Assembly: GCA_017590115.1 (NCBI GenBank)
Contig: JAGGNK010011114.1
Span: 4,207,733 to 4,271,732, forward strand
DNA length: 64,000 bases
Source: Montifringilla adamsi
Lineage: Eukaryota > Chordata > Aves > Passeriformes > Passeridae
Reading direction: 5' to 3'
Numbering within the stretch: position 1 is the stretch's first letter; each line of letters starts with the position of its first letter. Shown piece by piece: positions 49,578 to 58,418 of this stretch. The notes beneath the pieces are model-generated. The model searched no databases. It was not told the DNA's origin and worked only from the letters and a program-made list of their open reading frames with translations. Position numbers and translations under genes: made by a program.

Positions 49578-49745
49578 CTTCCAGCCGCCGCCGCCTCCCC
49601 GCGGCGCCCTCATTGTCCGCCCCCGGCCCTGCGGGCCCGCCCAGCCGGGCGCGTCGCTAGCGCTCCCCCGCGGCCGGCCGGCGGTGCTGCGGAGGGCGCG
49701 GGCGCTGCGGGGCCGCTCCCGGCCGGTGCATCCCGGGGGGCACGG
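49120..49745. promoter_or_regulatory. MPZL1: MPZL1 CpG-island promoter
   Basis: GC- and CpG-rich sequence surrounds the MPZL1 first exon, and transcription leaves it leftward. The stretch upstream of the ATG (49614-49740) is rich in GC-box-like words and has no TATA box. It is bounded on the right by a CR1 fragment that starts near 49752. Confidence 0.8.
49502..49577 (-). CDS. MPZL1: MPZL1 coding exon 1 (signal peptide)
   Basis: The exon encodes MAAGGGSAG and then a hydrophobic stretch (AAWLLIAAATLSV). It ends one base into a codon before GTGAGT. I chose the ATG at 49577 because it matches the human start and is followed directly by a signal-peptide-like sequence. An in-frame ATG 12 codons upstream (49613) would add a Gly-rich leader. 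Confidence 0.9.
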
Positions 49746-49751
49746 GAACGC

Positions 49752-50160
49752 TGAATCACAGAATCGCCGGGCCAGTGAGGCTGGAAAACACCTGTGAGAT
49801 CATCGAGCACAGCCTATGACCCAACGCCACCACGTCAACTAGACCACGGCACTGACTGCCACGTCCCTCCTTTCCTTAAGCACCTCTCCAGCACCTCCCT
49901 GGTGGTCCATCCCAATGTCTCATCAACCTTTCTGTGAAGAAATTCCCCTGAATGTCCAACCTGAACCTGCCCTGGTGCAGCTTGAGGCCATGCCCTCCTT
50001 GTCCTGTGGCTGGTTCCCTGGGAGAAGAGGCCAATTCCCACCTGGTTCCTTTCAGATGGTTGTAGATGGTAATAAACTCATCCCTGAGCCTCCTTTTCTC
50101 CAGGCTGAACATCCCCAGCTCCCTCAGCCACTCCTCACGGGGCTGCCTCGAGCTCTGCCG
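49752..50160 (-). mobile_element. CR1 LINE fragment (about 400 bp)
   Basis: Reverse-orientation CR1 beginning AATCACAGAATCGCCGGGCC and passing through CACCTCCCTGGTGGTCCATC, GAGGCCATGCCCTCCTTGTC and CTCCAGGCTGAACATCCCCA. It lies 130-180 bases upstream of the MPZL1 start codon and forms the distal edge of its promoter. Confidence 0.92.
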
Positions 50161-53100
50161 CTGTCCAACAGTTACCCTGCAGTGCGGGAAGCTTATCCAA
50201 GTGCCTTTGGAGGCACGGTACCAACCATTCCAGCTGGCACTGAACCTGTCTGGACAATCACTGAGAGCCACAAAACTGACAGTCACTCCAGTGGAGCTGC
50301 GCTTCCCGTAGCCGAGATCACCCACGAGCTGTGGGGTGACAGTGGCCTGTAAGGAGCACAGCAGTTTGTCTGATTGATCACTGTGGTGTGGTGTCCCAGC
50401 ACTCTCAGCTATGAAGTCTCCAGCTGTGCATCTCTGGGCCCAGTTTCCATCAGGGAAGTGAGAGCAGGAGCAGATCCCGGTGCTCACTGAGCGCCCCAAG
50501 CCCTCTGCCAGCCTCGAGCTCCCCCGGGCGCACCTTACGGCGCCGGTCTGTCCCAAGGGAAGCGGGAGAGCGCTGCTGCAAGCTCCGAGCACAGACAGTG
50601 CTGGTTCCTCCTGCCTCCCCAGAAATCCTGCCTGTTGTTCCCTGTTAACTCAGAGAGCCTGTTTCGGCGTGCTCTGCCTGTAAGCACAAGCTCCTCCAGA
50701 AGCTCTCCTGCTGCACCAATCGCACAACCACCTTTGCCTTTCGCCTGAAAATACCTGCTTGGAATTTCCCTTGGCTTGCTGACTGGACTCCCAGCTGCTG
50801 CACACCCCCTGAGACCAAGCTTTCATCCTTCCCTCTTCCTCCTTGCTTCTGAGAACCCCTTTGTTGTGCCGTGTTTTCCCAGCCATGCATTTTAAAGAAG
50901 TTGCACAAGCTGAGTCATATCTCAAGGCTATTGCTCACTGCATCCCTGAGCCTCCAGAAGCCTGGGGGGTGCTCTGCTCATGCCCAGTGCTCCATGGATG
51001 CTGGTCCTCGCCCAGATCCCTGTGCCACCAGTTTCTCTGCCCCTCTCTGGACACCTCATCGCATCTGCAGGTGACAGAGGCCACAGGAAAGGCCACTGTG
51101 TGCCATGCTGAGGAAGGCTGTGACAAAGCAAGCCTGCAAAAACACAGGCAGATTATTTTCTTTCCAGCTGTGATGCCAGACACCACTTTAAAATTCTCAT
51201 GGGATTTAAAAAGTAACAGCTTGAGCATCCATTATTTATACCCTAAGGGGAAGCTCTGGAGCACGTTCCTCATCTAACTGTTGTACATGTTCTCTAGAAA
51301 CCCAGGCTAGCAGAAATCCAGGGCACCTCTTGGGAATAAATATCAACAACACAGGCAACTCTTTGTATTACAGGGAAATATCACCTTGTTTGGTTGGCAC
51401 CTCATTTGACTTCCCTTGTGGGTGGGTCTTTAGCCAATTCATCAATAGCCCTGCTTTCCAAATGGAGCAGAAACTGATAGGAAGTGATAAGATTTTCATT
51501 CCAAGCCCTTTCTCCTCAAATACTCCCTCTGAGCTCTTCCTTTCCAGGAAGCTCTGCCCAACCTTACAGCTCTCCTGGGTGGCTGGGAGTGCTCTTACCA
51601 GCATGGAAGCACCTCAGTACTCAGAGCTCACTGTTCACCTCCAGGTCCTTCAGTACTGCACAGTTTAAAATTGTTCAGTCTTCTGAAGAGGCCAAGCTTC
51701 ACTCTTCTGGGTAATTTTGCAAGATAATAAACCTAATTTTTTTTTTAATTGCATTTTTCTTATTCTCAAATTGACTGTCCTTCACAGAGCTCACATGTTC
51801 CCTTTTTGTGTAGCAAACCTGATTTGGCCACACACAGCCCTTACCTGCACCATCCCCTCCCTGACAGAGCTGAGATCACACTGCCACAGGAACAGCCCTG
51901 ACTTCCCTGTTTGTTGTGTAGTAACACAGATGTTCAGTACAGAGATCACCTGGGACAATATCTGGCCTACTTAAAGCAGAAAATTCTTTATCCAGATAGA
52001 TATGATCAAATTATTCTCTTCTGCTACTTCCAGAGAGGAAACAGGATGTTGGGACAACTTAATTTGTCCCAAGGAACATATATTGCATCTTCTTCCTTCT
52101 TGCTGTGTACATTAGAAATTCAGACCTTTGTTATCCTTATTATCCTTTGTTTTGGATAGGGTTCTAGTAGCTTGCAGGATTTTGGTGCTAAAAAAAAAAG
52201 AAGGTGGTAATAACTTTTAGGAGGAGAAGAAAATATATTTAGACTGATTTTACATTTTTAGTGGCTTTGATTGTTTTCTCTTTAGCCTGCATGCACATCC
52301 TCGAGGAATTGTACAGTATACACTGTTTAGTGTGCAAGGATATGCACTCTTGCAAAAAATATCCCACCCAACACACTCATTTTGAATTAGTAATAGAAGA
52401 ACATGAGAGAAAAAGGAAAAAACCAGGCTCTATTTGCACAAGAAAGCATTGTGTGTCCCTTACAGCAATATTTTTTTCTTCTGCAAGCTGGGAGAAACTG
52501 TGACTAGCAGATAATGCCACATCATGTTTACTTTGGTTAAATAGAAACTCAGGGTTTTTTTCAAAACTCAAGAGCTGGCGGCAGCACAGTAATTGCACAC
52601 AGACTTTGAAGAGTTTGGGAACTATTTCTCACAGAGTCAGTGTTGCTGAGGCTGGAAGGGACCTCTGGAGATCACCCAGCCCAACCCCTCTGCCAAGGCA
52701 GGGTCACCTTGAGCAGATTACACAAGGAACTGTCCAGGTGGGGTTTAAATGTCTCCAGAGAGGGAGAATCCATCACCTCCCTGGGCAGCTGTTCCAGTGC
52801 TCTGGCCCATTAGCACAAAGAAGTTCTACCTCATCTTGAGTGGAACTTTTTTGATTTAGTTTGTGGCCACTGCTCCTCATCCTGGCACTGGGCACCACTG
52901 AAAAGAGCCTGGCACCATCCTCTTGCCACCCCCTTTGAGGTATTTATAAATATTGACAAGAACCCCTCTCAGTCTTGTCTTCCATAACTTGGCTTTTTCA
53001 TCATGTCATTGAGAAGAATGTCTTGGATCACCCACTATGCAAGGATAAGTGTTCTCAGGGAAACTTAGGATGGAAAAGGACAGGAATGATGAGCTATTCC

Positions 53101-53460
53101 AGTGCTGAATGGATGCTAAGGAACAATTTCAGTCATGATAACCTTTCTCGATAACCTTGATACATTAGAGAGCACATAAAATGGAAGCAATTTGTCTTCC
53201 TGTCTCTTCCTCCTACCTTTCCCCCAGCTTCTTGAAATATATTGGACTATAGGCAAAATTTAGAGGCTGTTACTGTAGAGAGACAAAAGCCAAGGTAACA
53301 GTGACCTCCAGCCTGACCAACATCAGCGTTCCAAGACTCTCTGTTTAAGCAGGTCTGCACAAAATCATCATCTGTAACTTAGGAAAGTAACACTACCTTT
53401 ACTCGGCTGTGGTACAGTTTGAAATGGAAATGAACATTTATGTTCATTTATGGAAATGAG
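50160..53460. other. Intergenic, MPZL1 upstream flank to tRNA island
   Basis: Apart from the CR1 copy at 52.63-52.99 kb, I recognise nothing here. No coding exon, RNA gene or large repeat is evident. Open frames up to about 240 codons overlap the adjacent CR1 and flank and have no domain. Confidence 0.6.
52625..52990 (-). mobile_element. CR1 LINE fragment (about 365 bp)
   Basis: Reverse-orientation CR1: GAGGCTGGAAGGGACCTCTG, then AGCCCAACCCCTCTGCCAAG, CACCTCCCTGGGCAGCTGTT and GACAAGAACCCCTCTCAGTC. It lies in the MPZL1-tRNA intergenic stretch. Confidence 0.92.
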
Positions 53461-53725
53461 CCACGAATTTCTCCTCACCCCTCTGGGGTTTGCGGCCTGG
53501 CTGCCGCGGTCGATGGCTCGCCGCGTACGAGCAGCTTTCGCACCCACAGGGAGACAGGGCTGCCGCGGTGCCCGTCAGGAGCCCGGGGAGCGCCGGCAGC
53601 CACAGGGAAGCGCTGGTGCCCCCTCAGGAACCGGGAGCACCGCGGGAATCGGGACGGGCCGGAACTGTCCCGGGCGGCGCCACCGCAGTGTTCCTGTGCA
53701 GGAGAGAGAGATTACTTCTCACGGC

Positions 53726-53797
53726 GGCTCGTTGGTCTAGGGGTATGATTCTCGCTTAGGGTGCGAGAGGGCCCGGGTTCAAATCCCGGACGAGCCC
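53726..53797 (+). tRNA. tRNA-Pro (anticodon AGG)
   Basis: This is an intact 72-base cloverleaf. The acceptor arms GGCTCGT and ACGAGCC pair, with the discriminator C at 53797. The anticodon stem TCTCGC/GCGAGA encloses TTAGGGT, giving anticodon AGG. The T arm CCCGG-GTTCAAAT-CCCGG pairs fully. The A box (TGGTCTAGGGG) and B box (GGTTCAAATCC) for RNA polymerase III are present. A T-rich terminator (TTTTCC then TTTTT) begins four bases downstream. It shows no intron and no encoded CCA, as usual for eukaryotes. Confidence 0.98.
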
Positions 53798-54201
53798 AAG
53801 TTTTCCTTTTTCTATTTTCTTCTTTCTCGGCAGCAGCGGCGGCTCCTGCACACAGCGAAGGATCACGGAGCGGATTGACAACGAGACCCACTGGTTCCTT
53901 TTTAGCACAAAAAAAAGCTTTAAGAACTCACCGGCCCAACGACCGGCCGCTCCTCTTCGTCTGGCACCGGGCGTCGCTACTCCCATTTTTCCAGGCAGAC
54001 CCCCGCCTTCCTCCTCACCGAGACAGCGCTGCGGGGCCGCTCCTCGTCCTTCCGAGCGGCTCGGCCTCGGCACACCGTACCGGCTCGAGCGGCGGCCCCG
54101 CGCCCCCTGTCCCGCTGTGGGCGGGCCTGAGGCGCAATAAATGCAGGAGAGCCCCGCGGCAGCAAAATATGGGAAGGGGGCTTGCGCATCCCCTTCCCGG
54201 C

Positions 54202-54273
54202 GGGCTCGTCCGGGATTTGAACCCGGGACCTCTCGCACCCGAAGCGAGAATCATACCCCTAGACCAACGAGCC
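54202..54273 (-). tRNA. tRNA-Pro (anticodon CGG)
   Basis: This 72-base cloverleaf is nearly identical to the plus-strand tRNA-Pro 404 bases to its left. The anticodon loop reads TTCGGGT, giving anticodon CGG. The variable region differs by one base (GTC for GGC). A and B boxes are intact. The first T4 run on its strand lies about 40 bases downstream, near 54163, so the transcript trailer is longer than for the AGG gene. Confidence 0.97.
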
Positions 54274-54549
54274 GCTCTGTTGGTGCTTTCCCAGCTCAGT
54301 ACTTCAGTGCCGTCCCGCCTCTTCCCGCCCAGGCCTCCTCCGTCAGTACCCGTGTGGGTCTGTCCTTGCCGACGCCGCCAGCGGCTTTGCCCAGCGCTCC
54401 GGATCGCATCGCTGCTCTCCCGAGCTCCGGGGGCTGCGGCCACTTCTCCCGGCTCGCCCCCTCCGTCTCCTTTCCCAGGGTAATCCCTGGCATCGCCCTT
54501 CCCCTGACCCTACGGCTCCGCTCGTTAGCGACGGCTCCGCGTGTCCGCG

Positions 54550-54590
54550 GGAGGAGGGGGGGGGGGGGGGGGGGCCCGGGGGGGGGGGAG
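54550..54590. repeat. Long G homopolymer pair
   Basis: A run of about 20 G is followed by CCC and a further run of about 12 G, within an A/G-rich setting at 54550-54590. It is a strong G-quadruplex candidate and also a likely site of assembly length error. Confidence 0.85.
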
Positions 54591-56409
54591 CGGCCCGCGC
54601 GGCGCTCCGCTGCTTTCCCCCGCGCAGACCCCGCTCCCGCGCTCATCCGAGAGGCGCAGGAACAACCCAGCCTTCCCATCCTCAGTTCCACTCCCATTCC
54701 CACTCCCGCTCCACGCGCGCGGGGGCGCTGGAAGCCGGGCGAGCTCGTTCCCAAGGGACGGGGAGGCGGAGGAATGGGACAACCCAACGCCACCTACCTC
54801 CCCCCCCCGGGCCCCAGCGGGTTTGGTTCGTCCCGGGCCGCGCTGTGCGGTGCTCCCCCTGGCGGTGCGGAGGGGTCGCACCGCGTCCCCGCGTGTCCCG
54901 GGTGCGCCCGGACCCGCCCGGGGCCGATCCACGGGCAGGACAAGCGCCCACGGGAGCCACAGGCATCGCCTGGGGGTTCTGAGCCCACAGCACCCTCCTG
55001 GTTTGAATCCCGCTTGTCCCTGATGTGTTCTGTCCCGCGAATGCTTCCTGACATCCTCGTGTTTCCACGCTTCTGCATCCCAGACTTTTTTCAAAAAGTC
55101 CTGTTCCTCCCTGTTCCTCGGTAGTTGCTCTCTCTTATTAAATTTAAATTTTGAAGTCCTAATGCCAGTGGAAATCTCACCCCTTTTTCTGCCTGCTGCT
55201 ACCAGTTCTGTCCATTCTTCCTCAGGCTTCTTCATTTCTCCAGGAGGAAACAAAACACAGAGATTTTTGTTTTGCTTTGGTTTTATTCCACCATTTATTT
55301 GTTCTGTTTCTCCCTTGGATTTCCATTCCCGTGCTCGGGACACACATACACAGGCACACATATATCTGTATGTACAGTAAGGCACAAGCACTCACATCCA
55401 GATGGGACACTGCTGAGAGAAGAAACAGGGGGCAGCCAGCGACTGCAGCCTGCCCTGGAATACAAGCTACAGCAAGCAGATTAAAATGGATTCAAAGGCA
55501 ACAATGCCCCGCAGCATGGCTCAAAAGGGTGTGGAGGTCGTGTCTGCCAACAAGCCCATGATGACTCAGGAGGGCAGGCGCTGCTGGCTCCCAGCAAGTG
55601 TGACCTCAGTCCACGTCACAGCATGGACATTTTGTTCCGTGTGGCCAACACAGCTTCAGGCACTGCTGTCAGGAAACTGGTCAAGTGAGGGTCTGACACC
55701 CACCTTCCCCCAAATATCCTCCAGATTTAAATCGTAGTGACTGCTAGCCCATGGTTTTCAGTAGCCCAAGAGTGAATGCACATCTAGTACAGGGCATAAG
55801 TACTTTGGAGGGACTGGCTGCCTGAGCTTTGCCAATTCAGCCAGGCAATGCCACTGGAAATTCAGCCAGCTAAGACTTCTTCTTCGACCTGCACAAAATT
55901 AATTGGCTGTTTCCAGGAAGCTGGGATGCTTTCTGTAATGAGTGGCTCTTGGTGGCCACACACCAGAAGTTTCAAAACAGGCTGGGTAGGGTTTGGAAGT
56001 GAGAAAGACTGATGGACAAGCAGCCCTTCTAAATCTGGACTGGAGCCCAGAGCCAGATAAGAGAACCTGCCCTATTGACCTACTCAGCCCATCTTTTCTT
56101 GGCATATAATCTGCTGTTGTCATTTTCCACCACACTAAAAGCACCCCAAAGCTGAAGCACACAGGACCTATCAGCCTACCACAGGTGGCTGTTTCACAGA
56201 TCAGCCCCACTTCAAAGGCATTTTATTTTTATATTTTATTTTTATATATTTTTATGATCAATGTTCTAGGAGTTTTCCTCGTGTTCAAGGTTCACATTGC
56301 CATACAGCACAAATGGAGAAAACATAACTGTTTCCTATTGTGAAAACATTATTTACTGAAGTTTTAAAATCTGAAGTCCTTTAAAAGAAGCTACCAAAAA
56401 GGCACCATA

Positions 56410-56439
56410 CATGTATGTATGTATGTATGTATGTATGTA
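56410..56439. repeat. (ATGT)n microsatellite
   Basis: About seven uninterrupted ATGT units lie within the RCSD1 3' flank. Confidence 0.95.
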
Positions 56440-57254
56440 ACTGATGAACTTCATCTAAGACCAATGCAGGGGAGAAGAAAAAGACATTTTGGAGCAGGAT
56501 GAAGAAGCAGAAGGACCATGAGTGGTGGTGGCTGTTGGCTCCAGGACATCAAGTATCAGGTCTCTCAGTCCCCAGATATCACCAAGGAACACCAGCCAAC
56601 ACCTGAGTTTTGAAACCCTGAAGAGATTGCAAACAGTCTCCTGTTCCAGCTGTCCCAAAATATGATGGTGCAAAGCAGAGAGCCAGCGAGCGGCCACTCA
56701 GCTCTGTGCTGAGTCTGGACCTCAGAGATTTCTGCATTCTGCTCCTCTCCTGCCACTGCAGGTTTTCCTGTGGCTTCCACCTCGATTGGGTTAGATGGCT
56801 CCTATCCACATGTTAAGTCTCCTCTGCCCTGAGTGGGTTTGTCCTTTTGAGAGGGGAAAATAAGTAAGAAAATAATGAAAAATAATCATGGGTCTAAGCA
56901 AAGACAGTGCTGGGAAGTCCTGGGGGTATTTTGGTGGTTTCTGTGCTAGGAGGCAAAGGTGAGCTGCAGCCTGACCACGGGAATCCTTCCTTCAGCTGCT
57001 CCCTGCCAAACCAAGGAAGCATTTGAAGAGGAGGTGGTTGAGGTGGGACAAGACACATCCTCAGGCATCTGTGGCTATGTCATCAGTGGTTACAGAACAC
57101 ACAAAAAGGTGCATGGAGCAAGGCCTGCTTCAGCCAGTGGAAATCCTCTTTTATTTCAGTGGCAAAGGCCCAGGCTTTCATGCTTTCAGAGCTGATCATG
57201 ACACTGGTGTGCCCTGGGTTTGCTGGCAAAGCTAACAAGCTAAACACGTAGGGA

Positions 57255-57292
<38 letters not shown>
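57255..57292. repeat. (TA)n microsatellite
   Basis: An alternating TA/AT run of about 38 bases, followed by short CA and ACAT stretches. It lies in the RCSD1 3' UTR region. Confidence 0.95.
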
Positions 57293-57300
<8 letters not shown>

Positions 57301-57713
57301 GTATACATACAACATGTGCACACATATAAATATTTATATGTAAGGAGTCATACTGATATAGTGTATACATGGTTACTGCTGGGGAAATGTGCGTTTTACT
57401 GCAAGAACTTTCAGATTGCTTTCAAAACAGCAATTCAGGAGGGTGCCCAGTGAGCAGAGCCTCTCCATTATACTGAATGCACAATCAGCTTTGCCTCTTT
57501 TCCATCCTCTCTGTAACACCACCCAGGAGGGCTGGTTGTTTTGAGTACCCTGCCTCACAGTCTCTGCAGGCCTGAGATCTGAGGCTTTTGACATATGGGG
57601 AGCAGCAAAATCGTTGTTGTGTTCTGTCACAGTTGCCTTTTTTGCTAACAGCAAAACCCTCAGGTGCCGCAGGAGCCACCATCAGGCTGGCCCATCTTAC
57701 CTGTGTGTCACAG

Positions 57714-58418
57714 CTACGCTGTGCCCTGGTCCTGCGTGACTGAAGGCTCACTGGCAGTCCCTAATCCCACTGCATCCTGCAGTGGTTCAGGTGCCAGTGC
57801 TGTTTCTTCAGTGTCTGATGTTCTCTGTGTGTCTGTGCTCTCACTGCTCTCCTTTGTTTCAGCTTCAGCTTCCTCCTTCTCCTTGTCTCCCTTTCCTTGT
57901 TCACAGGCAGTGCTTTGCTGCTCTTCTCCCTGGGGACTGTCACACATCTCATTGTTTCCAGAGGGAGGCTGAGGAGAGTTCTCCTCTCCTGGGCCATCAT
58001 GACACACTTCCTCCTCCTTTGTATTCCCTGTGTTATTCTTGCAAGGAGTAATTTCCTCTGCCTGTTTTTCCCCTTTTTCCCCATCTTCTGATCTACTGGA
58101 TCCTCTCCTTGATGGGGGCTTCTCATCAGACTCTGCCTGTTTCTTCTGCTCTTTGCTCCCTTTTTCTTCATCCTCCGATCTGCTGGATCCCGTTCTTGAC
58201 GCTGGCTTCTCATCAGACCCTGCCCGTTTCTTTTGCTCTTTGCTCCCTGTTTCCACCTCCTCTGTCTTGCCGTTGGGCCCAAAGACCTCATCTTCCCTGG
58301 CACCATTTTCTGGAGAGGACAAGCTGACCCCTAGATCTTCCCCGTCTCCGTACTCAGACAGAGATCTTCGGAACCTGCGGGAGGGAGGCCGGCGCTTTAT
58401 CGATCCCCGCGTCCGCAC
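57714..58418 (-). CDS. RCSD1: RCSD1 last coding exon
   Basis: The exon follows a CCCCCCCAG acceptor and starts [16 protein letters not shown]. It continues as a 234-residue acidic tail to the stop at 57714-57716. Residues 58-86 and 87-115 of the exon are near-identical 29-residue copies (GSKEQKK, SDEKP and GSSRSED in each). The tail composition (Glu, Lys, Gln, Ser, Thr) fits the disordered mammalian C-terminus, but its length and sequence diverge. Confidence 0.93.
   Translation of the reverse strand: MRTRGSIKRRPPSRRFRRSLSEYGDGEDLGVSLSSPENGAREDEVFGPNGKTEEVETGSKEQKKRAGSDEKPASRTGSSRSEDEEKGSKEQKKQAESDEKPPSRRGSSRSEDGEKGEKQAEEITPCKNNTGNTKEEEVCHDGPGEENSPQPPSGNNEMCDSPQGEEQQSTACEQGKGDKEKEEAEAETKESSESTDTQRTSDTEETALAPEPLQDAVGLGTASEPSVTQDQGTA

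Larger units (their letters stand above)
53460..55020. promoter_or_regulatory. CpG island around the tRNA-Pro pair
   Basis: About 1.5 kb is GC- and CpG-rich and holds both tRNA genes. No protein-coding first exon is visible within it: MPZL1 starts 3.9 kb to the left and RCSD1 starts beyond the window. It may simply reflect open tRNA chromatin, or it may mark an unannotated transcript start. Confidence 0.6.
54300..57713 (-). other. RCSD1: RCSD1 3' UTR and downstream flank
   Basis: Minus-strand AATAAA signals lie at 57155-57150, 56240-56235, 56227-56222, 55299-55294 and 55287-55282, so the 3' UTR could end anywhere between about 57.1 and 55.2 kb. The region holds a long (TA)n run, an (ATGT)n run and, left of 55.0 kb, the GC-rich tRNA island. 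No coding exon is recognised. Confidence 0.55.

Noticed and set aside
49578..49613. Upstream in-frame ATG of MPZL1 as the start
   Set aside because: It would add MRAPR plus a Gly-rich stretch before the signal peptide. The downstream ATG at 49577 matches the human start. The upstream one cannot be excluded.
49876..50592. 238-codon minus-strand frame upstream of MPZL1
   Set aside because: It overlaps a reverse-oriented CR1 copy and reads as its non-coding 3' region, with no reverse-transcriptase motif.
53726..54273. tRNA-derived SINE
   Set aside because: Both copies have full cloverleaf pairing, intact A and B boxes, coherent Pro anticodons and no 3' tail or target-site repeat, so they are genuine tRNA genes.
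54141..55391. Long overlapping open frames (327 and 288 codons) on both strands
   Set aside because: They lie in a CpG island with few stops by composition and cross a tRNA gene and a G homopolymer. They are rich in Arg, Pro and Gly with no domain.
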